A DNA stretch of 64,000 nt from a virus. The position numbers and the translations under genes were made by a program. Below the pieces are notes generated by a model. It did not search any database and had not been told where the DNA came from. It saw only the letters and a list, made by a program, of their open reading frames with translations. The stretch covers positions 1-64,000 of IMG/VR virus record IMGVR_UViG_3300037827_000551. The stretch is one strand, 5' to 3'. Positions 29,743-38,604 of this stretch are shown one piece after another (the first letter of the stretch is position 1; each line of letters begins with the position of its first letter).

Positions 29743-30065
29743 TTTGTGGTAAACCCGCCAGGTTTATCGGGCGCAGGAACCGGATCGAGATCTGGGCGTG
29801 CGACTCGTCCGGTTGCTTGGCCGAGAAATTTGAGGTTCTAGACCCGGCGAGCACTCAGTGTACAAGCGACAAAAATCTTGTACACTTAGCGGCAACGGAA
29901 AATTTTGATTTAATAAAGAGACCTGCCACCAAAAGCGAACACGCCCGGTGTAAACGGGCGTGCTGCCTTGAGTTGATTCCAGGATTGGCGTCCTGGAAGG
30001 CGGCAGGTGGACACGATTCCTTAGCCTACAAGGACCGAATCCGTGAAACCAATCGTACCCCCTGA
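29736..30065 (+). CDS. Doubtful small gene overlapping a folded RNA
   Basis: 109-residue frame with GTGA-type overlap. The first 50 residues (CGKPARFIGRRNRIEIWACD) could be a small zinc protein, but the second half coincides with strong RNA stems at 29858-30008, so either the gene is real and structured or only the 5' part is coding. Confidence 0.35.
   Translation: MILCGKPARFIGRRNRIEIWACDSSGCLAEKFEVLDPASTQCTSDKNLVHLAATENFDLIKRPATKSEHARCKRACCLELIPGLASWKAAGGHDSLAYKDRIRETNRTP
29858..30008 (+). ncRNA. Hairpin plus three-way-junction RNA
   Basis: GTGTACAAG (29858-29866) pairs perfectly with CTTGTACAC (29877-29885). Then ACCTGCC (29921-29927) with GGCAGGT (30002-30008) encloses CACGCCCG-GTGTAAA-CGGGCGTG (29940-29962) and CCAGGA-TTGGCG-TCCTGG (29979-29996). 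It ends 35 bases before the start of the replication-type gene. Hammerhead core bases are absent; no known family recognised. Confidence 0.5.
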
Positions 30066-31092
30066 CAAGGGAAACGGCAAGTCCACACCACGAAAGATCA
30101 GGTATCCCTTCGACCCGATCCCGAGGCTTGTCGCCGATTTGGTGGCGAAGAGAACACTTCGGGCGATGGACACCCAAGTCCTGACCCTCCTGCTACGCTA
30201 CAGATCGCGCCTGCACGATTCGTGCTGGACGACGCTCGGTCGGCTTGTCGAGGGCGTAGGACGGTCTGAGGCAACCGTTAAGCGATCTCTCCGCCGACTC
30301 AGGGACGCCGGTGTGATCCTGCATGTCCAGGTTGCCAGTCCCGATCCCGACGAACCTCGCAATCGGACCGGGTGGCGGTTCTACTTCCCATTCATGCAAT
30401 CGGATGCCTCGCACGCGTGTGCGCGTAATTTGGGGGTCAATCCCGACCCCCCCCAGAGTGCAGAAATGACCCCCCCTGGGGATCAAGAATGGCCCCCCCC
30501 TGGGGTCAATTTTGACCCCCAAATAGAAACAGAAGGAATTCCCTCCCCTTTGGGGTTAGACAAAATCAACACGACTACGACCTCAGAACCGGAGTCGTCG
30601 TTGTGTGATTCTCCTTCGGATGAAGAAAAAACCACCGAGGAAGAGCAGGCGGAACTGACTTTCAAGGCCGAGAAGCGGTTCAACGCCGAGGGGCTCGATT
30701 GGCAGATCGCCAGCCTCTTGAAAAAGTATCCACGCCATTGGGTGGCGGACGCGCTCAAACGGCCAGGAACCACCACGATGGGTGGCGTCCGCAACACGCT
30801 GGAGGAGTACGTGGAGGGAGGGCGATCGAGGAAACCATCGGCGCCGAAGCGGGTGGAGTTTGACTCGGCCAAGTTCATTGCGACCCTGGATAAACTCGGC
30901 TGGCGGCTGGAGTGGGACAACAAGCTCGGGCCTGATGGCGGCTTGCGGTGGTCGAAAACCCGGAAGGATGCCGAAAAGCCAAGCCCGGAACTCAAGTCTG
31001 AGTATGACACCAACTGGCGCGACATCGCGACATTTGTGCAATCGTCCCATGATTACCTATGCGTGGCGCCGAAGCTGAGAGTGGTCTCGTGA
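30043..31092 (+). CDS. HTH replication-initiator-like protein
   Basis: 349 residues from GTG 30043 (AAGGACC upstream). Residues 38-105 form a winged-helix of the HTH_36 type used by phage replication proteins (LTLLLRYRSRLHDSCWTTLG, RSEATVKRSLRRLRDAGVI). A low-complexity middle (about 130-210, PPPG, TTTTSEPESS, EEEQ) separates it from a C-terminal helical domain. The middle DNA contains iteron-like repeats (30427-30524), as in lambda O. It lies between small and large terminase. Role in initiation is inferred. Confidence 0.65.
   Translation: MKPIVPPDKGNGKSTPRKIRYPFDPIPRLVADLVAKRTLRAMDTQVLTLLLRYRSRLHDSCWTTLGRLVEGVGRSEATVKRSLRRLRDAGVILHVQVASPDPDEPRNRTGWRFYFPFMQSDASHACARNLGVNPDPPQSAEMTPPGDQEWPPPGVNFDPQIETEGIPSPLGLDKINTTTTSEPESSLCDSPSDEEKTTEEEQAELTFKAEKRFNAEGLDWQIASLLKKYPRHWVADALKRPGTTTMGGVRNTLEEYVEGGRSRKPSAPKRVEFDSAKFIATLDKLGWRLEWDNKLGPDGGLRWSKTRKDAEKPSPELKSEYDTNWRDIATFVQSSHDYLCVAPKLRVVS
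30427..30524 (+). repeat. Iteron-like G/C-run repeats inside replication gene
   Basis: A 13-bp inverted repeat, ATTTGGGGGTCAA (30428-30440) and TTGACCCCCAAAT (30512-30524), brackets two further CCTGGGG(A)TCAA units (30476-30486, 30500-30508). This could be a replication origin bound by the encoded protein. Confidence 0.55.
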
Positions 31093-31176
31093 CAAAAAAT
31101 CCAAAACTGCTCTTGCACTCCTTGTGCCGATCGCTCAATATCTTAATAGACTCCCAAAATCCCCAGGTTTCACCCT

Positions 31177-31278
31177 GTGACCAATCGCCGCAACTTCCTC
31201 GAAAAAGCCAGCGTGGCGATAGTCACGCCGACTTATACCGACGGCGAAATCGCTAGTCTCCTCATCACAACCCTTTGA
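31177..31278 (+). CDS. Tiny protein with twin-arginine-like N-terminus
   Basis: 33 residues from GTG 31177: VTNRRNFLEKASVAIVTPTY. Its stop overlaps the TTG start of the large terminase. The NRRNFL start resembles a Tat motif and recurs in the proteins at 17554 and 40498; note the shared phrase ASVAIVTP / ASVPAVTP with 17554. Confidence 0.45.
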   Translation: MTNRRNFLEKASVAIVTPTYTDGEIASLLITTL

Positions 31279-32894
31279 CCACTTCCGCCACAAAGCCGAA
31301 GCCTAAAAGCCGCGAACCAAAGTCGACGCCGAACCCCGCTGTCGACTTTATTAACGCCCTTCATCACACCGGGGATTTCCACGGCCAGCCGTTCGGCCTT
31401 CGTCCATGGCAAGAACACGGCATCATCAGGAAGATCTTCGACGACAAGGGAAAGCCTAAATACAAAGAGGTATTCATAGGTATTCCAAGAAAATGCGGGA
31501 AAACCGAAATTCTTGGCGCTATCGTCGACTACCTCTTGTTTGGGACCGGGAAACGCTCCCAGCAAATTTACTCAGCTTCCGGTGATCACAAGCAAGCCGC
31601 TCTGATTTACAATGCCGCGACATCCATGATTCGCCAGAGCGAGGCCCTCTCGAACGTCGCCCAGATCTACAAATCGACCAAGCGGATCGAGTGCAATCCG
31701 ACCGACAGTTTCTACGAAGCACTGTCATCTGAGCATGCACTTAAATACGGATTGCGCCCAAGCGTTATCATATTTGACGAGATGTGGGTCTTTCCCAACC
31801 GGGATCTCTATAAGGCTCTCACGTCAGCTTTTGGTGCCACGATCAACCCACTGACGATCACGATCACCACGGCGGGTTGGGACCGCTCCTCGCTTTGCTG
31901 GGAGCAGTGGAAATACGCCACCGATGTCCGCGATGGCCTTGTCGATGACCCGAACTTCCTGCCGATTATTTATGCCGCCGATCCAGAGGACGACTGGACT
32001 TCTGAAGAGACGTGGCGGAAAGCCATGCCGGCTCTTGGCGACTTTTGTCAACTCGACTTCATCAAAAGTGAGTGCAGGAAGGCGCAGCAAATCCCGGCTT
32101 ACGAGAACAGTTTCAAGCAACTTTATCTCAATGTCTGGACCGACCAGGAACAAAAGTGGCTCTCCACCGAAGAGTGGGCCGCATGCAAGGGCGAATTCGA
32201 CAGAATCGTGCTTCCCAACGGTACTCCCTGTGTCGAGCACCTCTATGGCCAGCCGTGCTATGCCGGCCTGGATATGGGCATCACGGGTGACATGGCCTGC
32301 TACTGGATGGTATTCCCCCAGCCTGATGGCAAGGTTCATATTATCGGTCACGGATGGGTCCCATTTGACGGAAAGTGGCGAGATGAGCTTCGTAACAAGG
32401 ATCGGTATATCGAGTGGGAGCGGATGGGGTATCTGACCTTCACCAAAGGTCCTGGCTCTGGCCCGTATCGAGTGGTCGACGAGGATCACATCAAGCGCGA
32501 CATCATCGCGTGGCACCAGAAATACCCGGTTCGCGCTCTTTATGCCGACCGAGCTTATGCAATGGCTTTGATCATCGACCTATTTAACCGCGAAAGCATC
32601 AATATCAAGGGTATTCCCCAGGGAGCCGTCACGCTCAACGAAGCGTGTGTAACCCTTGAGGAAATGATACTGGGCAGACTGATATGTCATGATGGGAATC
32701 CGATCATGAATTGGAACATCGCCAACGCCTCACTGATCCGCACGGTTACCGGCCTAATTTTCCCCAACAAGTCCTCGTCCACCGAGCGCATCGACGGCCT
32801 CGCCGCCCTGATCAACGCCCTGACGGCATACAAGGATGACCCCGAGAATCACGGTGACTCTTACTACAACAATAACCCGATCATGATCTTGTAA
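31275..32894 (+). CDS. terL: Terminase large subunit
   Basis: 539 residues, start TTG 31275 coupled to the tiny upstream gene. Packaging ATPase: Walker A-like GIPRKCGKTE (about residue 69), Walker B VIIFDEMWVF (about 164), then the RNase H-like nuclease with GLDMGITGDMACYW (about 332) and a C-terminal GLAALINALTAY. Overall pattern matches Terminase_1 of HK97-type siphoviruses. Length is typical. It cuts concatemers and drives DNA into the prohead. Confidence 0.95.
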   Translation: MTTSATKPKPKSREPKSTPNPAVDFINALHHTGDFHGQPFGLRPWQEHGIIRKIFDDKGKPKYKEVFIGIPRKCGKTEILGAIVDYLLFGTGKRSQQIYSASGDHKQAALIYNAATSMIRQSEALSNVAQIYKSTKRIECNPTDSFYEALSSEHALKYGLRPSVIIFDEMWVFPNRDLYKALTSAFGATINPLTITITTAGWDRSSLCWEQWKYATDVRDGLVDDPNFLPIIYAADPEDDWTSEETWRKAMPALGDFCQLDFIKSECRKAQQIPAYENSFKQLYLNVWTDQEQKWLSTEEWAACKGEFDRIVLPNGTPCVEHLYGQPCYAGLDMGITGDMACYWMVFPQPDGKVHIIGHGWVPFDGKWRDELRNKDRYIEWERMGYLTFTKGPGSGPYRVVDEDHIKRDIIAWHQKYPVRALYADRAYAMALIIDLFNRESINIKGIPQGAVTLNEACVTLEEMILGRLICHDGNPIMNWNIANASLIRTVTGLIFPNKSSSTERIDGLAALINALTAYKDDPENHGDSYYNNNPIMIL

Positions 32895-32915
32895 TTCACA
32901 TCAAGGGGGAATCCC

Positions 32916-33569
32916 ATGCCTTTGCAAACCAATACGACCGGTGTGTCATTTGTCTACAACAACCTGTCGGCCAGTGTGCAGGCCAACGTCAACGGCAACA
33001 CCAATGCGGTCATTGCCCTGCCGACGGTCACGCAACTCGACACCCAGTCCGCCACGATGATAAGCGGCCGTGTTCCTGGGGGCAGCGCTTTCCGCACCGA
33101 CACGAATGGTGTTGGACCGAACTTCAATTCCGGCGTCGTCATGTTGGACGGCTTTGAAATTCAGGCGGCCCGGCTAACTGGCAGCCAGATCGTCAATGGT
33201 GCCACCAAGTCGGGAGTGTTTTTTGTTATCCTGTCCGGCACCAATGCGGTGACGGTCCCCTTGACCAATACGAGCACCAACACCAACGGCGCGGCGGGCG
33301 ATAACGTTTTTGCCAAATACTACGAAGTTACCCTGTACAATCTCTCTGGCCTCGATGGAAACAATTCCGCGAGCATGACCGTCGGCCCATCGGGAACGAA
33401 CGGCAACAAACTCCAGATGCCACTCACGAACTCAACTCTCACTATCGACGGGGCTTCGGCCCACATACTAAAATCAGTCAACGGCGTCGTGATCAATGCG
33501 GCTAATACGGCGATCACGATCACACCGACCGCCAATTCAACGTTTGCCTGTATTGTCGTGGGAGCGTAA
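32916..33569 (+). CDS. Virion structural protein, beta-rich
   Basis: 217 residues from ATG 32916 (AAGGGGGAATCCC upstream). Thr/Asn/Val-rich strands throughout, no membrane helix; likely a capsid decoration or other virion protein by composition and position between terminase and portal. Not assigned to a family. Confidence 0.55.
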   Translation: MPLQTNTTGVSFVYNNLSASVQANVNGNTNAVIALPTVTQLDTQSATMISGRVPGGSAFRTDTNGVGPNFNSGVVMLDGFEIQAARLTGSQIVNGATKSGVFFVILSGTNAVTVPLTNTSTNTNGAAGDNVFAKYYEVTLYNLSGLDGNNSASMTVGPSGTNGNKLQMPLTNSTLTIDGASAHILKSVNGVVINAANTAITITPTANSTFACIVVGA

Positions 33570-33573
33570 GCCA

Positions 33574-33813
33574 GTGAAAACCAGGTCTCTCAAAATCGCC
33601 GCCGACCTTTGGATTGGTATTCTGATGTACCAAAAACCACAGGTTTTCCGTGTCATAAAAAACGCTCTCCCCGAAGACGCCAAATGCGTCGGTCTTGAAT
33701 TTGACCCGTTAGCGAACGTCGTGACAATCAAGATTTCCAGTACCGTTTTTCAAGACAGCGACCCCGACGAACTTCCTCCAGTTCAATTTGAAACATTCCC
33801 GAAAGGACAGTAA
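33574..33813 (+). CDS. Small protein, unknown function
   Basis: 79 residues from GTG 33574; ATG 33625 (MYQKPQVFRVIKNAL) is an alternative. Compact alpha/beta protein. Unknown. Confidence 0.5.
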   Translation: MKTRSLKIAADLWIGILMYQKPQVFRVIKNALPEDAKCVGLEFDPLANVVTIKISSTVFQDSDPDELPPVQFETFPKGQ

Positions 33814-33814
33814 C

Positions 33815-34228
33815 ATGGGCGACATGCTCCAAAAACAAGGCAAAATGACCGGCACCGGCGGCATGGTGTCACCTCAGCGAGTTCCGATGGAATGGATGAA
33901 AGAAAAACTGCCCATGACCAAGGAAAGCCCGCAAGGCCCCGAGGTAACGTCAAAGCCCACGATGCGATCATTGGCCACCGGAGCCGAGTCGCGAGCACTG
34001 GCTCCAATCCCCGGTGATGTGGTGTCAGCCCTCCAAGTCGGCGACCAGGGCGGCTTCCTGGCTGGTGTTCTGGCCAGCCGCCCCAGTGCCGCGACCAGAA
34101 CAGCTCCTGGCGACGACGGCAACCTCTCGATCGGGGCTCAGGGCGAGGAAAAGATAGCCAAGGGCTCGGCGTCACGGACGACGGGTATCCCGGTCAAGGG
34201 CGAAACAATGGGCAAGGGGATGATTTGA
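33815..34228 (+). CDS. Hypothetical disordered protein
   Basis: 137 residues from ATG 33815 (GAAAGGACAG upstream). Gly/Met/Pro/Thr-rich, low in hydrophobic residues, so probably disordered; sits in the head region. Confidence 0.5.
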   Translation: MGDMLQKQGKMTGTGGMVSPQRVPMEWMKEKLPMTKESPQGPEVTSKPTMRSLATGAESRALAPIPGDVVSALQVGDQGGFLAGVLASRPSAATRTAPGDDGNLSIGAQGEEKIAKGSASRTTGIPVKGETMGKGMI

Positions 34229-34357
34229 ATGTGGTGGGCACCCCATCTCCGAATTCCTGGAGTCAGCGTCAGTTGGCTCCAGGATGAATCCGGCCACGGC
34301 GTCTCAGAGATCATCGTTGAGCCGAGTTATTGGGTCGTGAGCGAGATCATTGCATGA
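34229..34357 (+). CDS. Small protein, unknown
   Basis: 42 residues, ATG immediately after the previous stop and ATGA overlap with the next gene. MWWAPHLRIPGVSVSWL, beta character. Confidence 0.45.
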   Translation: MWWAPHLRIPGVSVSWLQDESGHGVSEIIVEPSYWVVSEIIA

Positions 34358-34563
34358 TCAACCACGAAATCGCCGCATTGTGGGCCAGCATTTGCCCGAC
34401 TCCGAAATTAAAGCGTCGACTCAAGATCGAGTTCAAGTGCGGTGTACAGTGCGACGAACCGGGCCATTATTGTACTCATGCCACCCGCGAAGGGGCCGTA
34501 TTTCACATCGAGGCCACGAATGCGGGAATGCCTCGGAGGATTTTTACGGAGGGCTGTCACTGA
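34354..34563 (+). CDS. Small cysteine-containing protein
   Basis: 69 residues, ATGA overlap. Cys/His spaced as CGVQCDEPGHYCTHA could bind metal. Unknown. Confidence 0.45.
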   Translation: MINHEIAALWASICPTPKLKRRLKIEFKCGVQCDEPGHYCTHATREGAVFHIEATNAGMPRRIFTEGCH

Positions 34564-34564
34564 C

Positions 34565-34798
34565 ATGAGCGATTCCTGGGAAATTAAGCCGCTTCAGTGG
34601 TCTCCTGAAGATCTCGAATTCATTCGGTTGCGAGACGATCTCGACCGCAGAGCGTCTCACGCCAAGACGATCGGCGGGATTTACGGCGTTTCTCCTGTAG
34701 TTTTTGCATGGCACGCAATAGCAGTTGGCTATGCATGCGAAGCAGTTTTCGCCCAACTTGTTGCCAATTCGATGCCGAGACAATCCAGAGGTGAGTAA
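34565..34798 (+). CDS. Small protein, unknown
   Basis: 77 residues from ATG 34565 with GGAGGG upstream. Helical; VVFAWHAIAVGYACEAVFAQ is moderately hydrophobic. Confidence 0.45.
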   Translation: MSDSWEIKPLQWSPEDLEFIRLRDDLDRRASHAKTIGGIYGVSPVVFAWHAIAVGYACEAVFAQLVANSMPRQSRGE

Positions 34799-34946
34799 TC
34801 CCCGCTCATCTCCCGAGGAGCAACGACTTGAGCGAGAGCGGTTCGCTGTTCTCGCTCAAGCGTTCGAGCGGGCCAAGGCCGAAATAATTGAGCCGGCTCA
34901 TGCCGCTGTTGCCGCGATGGGTGATTTGGTGAAAAACATCAAGTGA
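34791..34946 (+). CDS. Small helical protein
   Basis: 51 residues from GTG 34791, overlapping the previous stop. EEQRLERERFAVLAQAFERA, amphipathic helix. Unknown. Confidence 0.4.
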   Translation: MSNPRSSPEEQRLERERFAVLAQAFERAKAEIIEPAHAAVAAMGDLVKNIK

Positions 34947-35155
34947 AACGCCAGCAACTTCGCGACAACCCGAAGAACCGGCACGATTTCAAGATTGGAG
35001 ACCGGGTCAAGCTTTTGCCATGGGATGACACGTTAGGAACGGTCTATCGAATACCAAGGCGAATCCACGACAGGGTTGACGTTCGGTTTTTCGTCAACGG
35101 GGTTCCCGAGGTTTTCGCAGAATCTATCCCGGTACGCAGACTAGTCAAAATTTGA
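34943..35155 (+). CDS. Small basic protein
   Basis: 70 residues, GTGA overlap. FKIGDRVKLLPWDDTLGTVY suggests an SH3-like small barrel. The stop overlaps the portal start. Confidence 0.5.
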   Translation: MKRQQLRDNPKNRHDFKIGDRVKLLPWDDTLGTVYRIPRRIHDRVDVRFFVNGVPEVFAESIPVRRLVKI

Positions 35156-36528
35156 GTAAACATGTCCCCTCAATCCTGAAAAAATCCCAAAGCAGGAGTA
35201 TCGCCAAGAGGCAATATCAAGCCGCTGCCACCCTGAGCGCTCCCGGCTTCACCGCCAGCCTGACAACGCCGTCGATCGCTGGGATACTCGTCACACCTCA
35301 GACCGCCCTTACCTTCTCGGCCTATTACGCCGGGGTCAGGGTGATCACGGAGGACTTGGCCTCGCTCCCATTTTGTACGTTCCAGCGAATACCCAACGGC
35401 GGGTCGAAGGCGGTTCCGTCGCATCCCGTGTCGGTGCTATGGAATAGATCGCCTGATGGTGAGTCTACTTCCATGAATTGGCGGGAGGCATGGACGGGAC
35501 ACTGCTTAGGTTGGGGCAATGCTTTTGCCGAGATCTTCTTTGACGACGCGGGCTACCCCGAACGCCTGTCGATGATACATCCATCCATAATTATCCCAAA
35601 GAGATTCCGTGATGGACGCCTATATTACGAATTGCAGACCAGCATCGGGTCCAACGCATCAGGCCGATACCGCATTATCCCCCCATGGAAAATCCTCCAC
35701 CTGGCGGGACTCGGCTTCAACGGTCTTGTGGGTTACTCCCCGGTCGCTCTCGCAAGGGAATCTATTGGGTTGGGTAAAGCGGCCGAACAGTTCGGTGCCA
35801 GCCTCTTTGGAAACGGTGCGATACCACACGGGGTCTTACAGTACCCAGGAGTCCTAAAGGACGAGGCCCGCAAGAACCTCCGTGAAGGATGGAATCAGGT
35901 CCACCAGGGTTCAGCGAGCGCTAATCGTATCGCCGTCCTAGAACAGGGTGTTACCTGGGTTCAGACCCAGATTCAGCCCGAAGACGCCCAATTCCTCGCC
36001 GCCAGACAGTTCCAGGTCGTCGAAATCGCCCGAATTCTCCGCCTCGCCCCGCACAAAATCGGCGACTTCAGTCAGGCTCACTTAGCCAACATCGAGGCCG
36101 CGAACGACGACCACATCATCTCGTGCATACGTCCTTGGGCCATAAGATTTGAACAATGTTCTGATCTGAAACTTTTTACCAGGGAAGAATACGACGCCGG
36201 ATTTTATACCAAGCACGACTTTCGGCCATTGCTGCTCAAATTAGCCAAGGATCGGGCGGATTACTACAGGAAGATGTTCGAGATTGGCGTATACACAGTC
36301 AATGAAATCAGGGAATTAGAAGGCTTGAATCCAATCAGTGACGCGGACGGTGGTAATCTCCGCTTCAGACCGGCCAACGAGATGGGACTCACGTCACCGG
36401 ACAAAGCCATCGAAGAGGGACTGATGAGGAAGGGTGAGGAGGCCACATCGGACAAGACCCCCCGTGGCCTCATGGAATTGATGCACGACCGGAGCGTCAT
36501 GAACGGAAATGGCTATCACGCAGCCTAA
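35152..36528 (+). CDS. Portal protein, HK97 type
   Basis: 458 residues, TTG 35152. Pattern typical of Phage_portal: FSAYYAGVRVITEDLASLPF near residue 60, then HPVSVLWNRSPDGE, GNAFAEIFFD, ILHLAGLGFNGLVGYSP, and ARQFQVVEIARILRLAPHKIGD with SQAHLANIE (about 300). The dodecameric portal is the DNA entry gate and tail joint. Position after terminase fits. Confidence 0.95.
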   Translation: MSKHVPSILKKSQSRSIAKRQYQAAATLSAPGFTASLTTPSIAGILVTPQTALTFSAYYAGVRVITEDLASLPFCTFQRIPNGGSKAVPSHPVSVLWNRSPDGESTSMNWREAWTGHCLGWGNAFAEIFFDDAGYPERLSMIHPSIIIPKRFRDGRLYYELQTSIGSNASGRYRIIPPWKILHLAGLGFNGLVGYSPVALARESIGLGKAAEQFGASLFGNGAIPHGVLQYPGVLKDEARKNLREGWNQVHQGSASANRIAVLEQGVTWVQTQIQPEDAQFLAARQFQVVEIARILRLAPHKIGDFSQAHLANIEAANDDHIISCIRPWAIRFEQCSDLKLFTREEYDAGFYTKHDFRPLLLKLAKDRADYYRKMFEIGVYTVNEIRELEGLNPISDADGGNLRFRPANEMGLTSPDKAIEEGLMRKGEEATSDKTPRGLMELMHDRSVMNGNGYHAA

Positions 36529-36625
36529 AAAGCCCCCAAAACGAGAAAATTTCACAAAAATCGACCCGTTGGCGCTCACGGATTACCAAGTCGTGGATCT
36601 GGGAAAAGAGTGCGATCAGAAATGA
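36509..36625 (+). CDS. Possible small gene after portal
   Basis: 38 residues from ATG 36509 within the portal's end, MAITQPKKPPKRENFTKIDP. Weak ribosome-binding site. The remaining 36626-36713 shows only very short frames. Confidence 0.3.
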   Translation: MAITQPKKPPKRENFTKIDPLALTDYQVVDLGKECDQK

Positions 36626-36713
36626 CCAGCGAACGTCTCATGCTTGGATCGAGGAATTTCTCAGTGGCTTGAGGAAAAATACTGATGGTGGGTACAAGAA
36701 AATCGGTGGCTGA

Positions 36714-37232
36714 ATGAGCATAATCGCGGCTAAGATTCACGCGGATTACTACGAAATTGCAGCAGATTCGATCAGTGTACTTGGGCATAGCCAAAGAAAG
36801 GACATGGACAAGGCCAAACTCCTGGAAGTCAACGGGATTATCGTAGGTGGAACCGGGACCGCCCAAGAAACATCTTTGCTTGAAACCTTCCTTCGTACGC
36901 ATAAGCCAAGTGAATCAAAAGACTCCTCGGTGCTCGAATGTTTCATCGAGTTTGCCTCCTGGAAGAAAGAGCGAACCACCAAGTACGAGATAGAAAACGA
37001 CTATTTGGTAGGTTTTGATGGCAAAGTCTGGCTGATCGAGGGATTTTACGTGTGTCAGGTGACCAAATTTCACGCCATTGGAGCTGGGGCCAATTTTGCG
37101 ACCGCCGCAATGTTCCTGGGTCACGATGTCACCAAGGCGGTCGAAACAGCGATCGAGTTATCAATTTACTGCGAATCACCCGTCGTTAAATTCAGGCGAA
37201 ACATGCGAGACCAAAATAGTGAACGTGCTTGA
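36714..37232 (+). CDS. Proteasome-like (HslV-type) Ntn-hydrolase fold protein
   Basis: 172 residues from ATG 36714. It begins MSIIAAKIHADYYEIAADS, like the proteasome/HslV start in which residue 2 becomes the nucleophile and xxAADS follows, then KLLEVNGIIVGGTGTA, YLVGFDGKVWLI, and FHAIGAGANFATAAMFLGHD near the end. Ser replaces Thr at position 2. Located just before the prohead protease, so it might help process head proteins or defeat a host system; activity is not shown. Confidence 0.65.
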   Translation: MSIIAAKIHADYYEIAADSISVLGHSQRKDMDKAKLLEVNGIIVGGTGTAQETSLLETFLRTHKPSESKDSSVLECFIEFASWKKERTTKYEIENDYLVGFDGKVWLIEGFYVCQVTKFHAIGAGANFATAAMFLGHDVTKAVETAIELSIYCESPVVKFRRNMRDQNSERA

Positions 37233-37374
37233 TCAGTACGAAGTCAGCATCGCCGCCATCGATTCCGACGCCCAAAACCCGGCAAATATCGCGAAAATCC
37301 GCCTGATTTTGCCCAAAAACAGCGAAAAACTCGAAAAAACAGCGGTCGCATTGGTAAAAAACGCCGGAAATTGA
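37219..37374 (+). CDS. Small protein, unknown
   Basis: 51 residues from GTG 37219 overlapping the previous gene's end. Begins VNVLDQYEVSIAAIDSDA. Weak start signal. Confidence 0.4.
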   Translation: MNVLDQYEVSIAAIDSDAQNPANIAKIRLILPKNSEKLEKTAVALVKNAGN

Positions 37375-37381
37375 GGCAAAA

Positions 37382-38596
37382 ATGTCAGTCTACATGAATT
37401 ACGACGGCTTCAGATCTTGCCGGGGAATGATCGATCACGGCAAAGTCAGCGAGGAGCCGCTCAACCTGTCCGCCGAGGATGAAGCCCGAATGCTCGGCCC
37501 TGAAGGCACTGACGTCCACGAGCACGCCAAGCATCACCTGGGCGTCGACGAGGACAAGGTGTGGACTGATCCCAAGCGAAATAAGTACCCATTCGCCAAA
37601 GAGGGTCGCGCCCACATCCCCGCTCTTCACGATATCCGCAATAAAGCCGCCGAAAACGGCCACGAGGACGTCAAGGATGCCGCCAGTATGCTCTTGGGTC
37701 ACTTCAAGACCAAGCATAAGCCTGATGAGCGATCCGAACGATCACTGACCTTGGTGGAGATCCTGGACCCCGAGGAGCGTCGGATTGTCAAAAAGACAGA
37801 CGGCTACCACGTGATGTCCGAGGATGGACAGAAGCATCTCGGGGGGCCATACAAGACTAAAGAGGAAGCCCTCAAGAGGTTGGGCGAGGTGGAATATTTC
37901 AAGCACGAGGGCAAATCACAGATTCTATCCCCGGAAAAGCGTGTTCTCCCCTTTAATTTCGCCGATTTCCGGGTCAAGGACGGCGGCGACGGTTCTGATC
38001 GGAAACTGGTTGGTTACGCGGCCAAGTTCGACAAATTGAGCCAAAACCTCGGTGGTTTCCAGGAGAAGATCAACAAGGGGGCCTTCGACGAAGTCTTGAA
38101 GACGGCCGACGTTCGGGGCCTTCGCAATCACGATCCAGACAAGATTCTGGCTCGCACCGCCTCGGGGACCATGCGAATCGGAACCGATGACGTCGGCCTC
38201 TGGTATGAAATGTCGTTCCGCAATACGCAACTCTGGCGTGACACGCTCAGCGACATCGAATCCAAGGACATGGATGGTTCCAGCTTCAGTTTCACGGCCG
38301 ACGAGAAGGCTGGTGACGACGAGTGGGACGAGACGACGAATCCGCCGACTCGGACACTAAAGCGGGTTCGCGATCTCTTTGACGTCGGCCCCGTATCCTA
38401 TCCCGCCTATCTCGACACGACGGCCCATGCCCGCCAATGCCGGTCATACCAACGGTTCCTGGCCTCTCCCGCCCGCGAAGAGATGAACCGCATTCGCGAG
38501 GAGGAGGAAAAAAAGGCGGCCGCGCAGTTGCGGCGAAAGAAAATCCTTGAATTCAAGCTGGGGTTAGCCCCCGGCTTTCTCACGGTGACCACCTGA
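37382..38596 (+). CDS. Prohead protease (S78) with N-terminal extension
   Basis: 404 residues from ATG 37382. Residues about 205-350 are the HK97 prohead protease: LVGYAAKFDKLSQNLGG, LRNHDPDKILART (catalytic His), DGSSFSFTADE (Ser) and VGPVSYPAYLDTTA. The first 200 residues are an extension holding an EHAKHHLGVDEDKVWTDPKR block and a GPYKTKEEALKRLGEVEYF motif seen in other phage head proteins. It cleaves scaffold and capsid delta domains during maturation. Confidence 0.9.
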   Translation: MSVYMNYDGFRSCRGMIDHGKVSEEPLNLSAEDEARMLGPEGTDVHEHAKHHLGVDEDKVWTDPKRNKYPFAKEGRAHIPALHDIRNKAAENGHEDVKDAASMLLGHFKTKHKPDERSERSLTLVEILDPEERRIVKKTDGYHVMSEDGQKHLGGPYKTKEEALKRLGEVEYFKHEGKSQILSPEKRVLPFNFADFRVKDGGDGSDRKLVGYAAKFDKLSQNLGGFQEKINKGAFDEVLKTADVRGLRNHDPDKILARTASGTMRIGTDDVGLWYEMSFRNTQLWRDTLSDIESKDMDGSSFSFTADEKAGDDEWDETTNPPTRTLKRVRDLFDVGPVSYPAYLDTTAHARQCRSYQRFLASPAREEMNRIREEEEKKAAAQLRRKKILEFKLGLAPGFLTVTT

Positions 38597-38604
38597 AACC
38601 TACG

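Noticed and set aside
29921-30008. Hammerhead or purine-riboswitch-type RNA
   Set aside because: Three-way layout only; the CUGANGA/GAAA core and the purine-riboswitch junction bases are absent.
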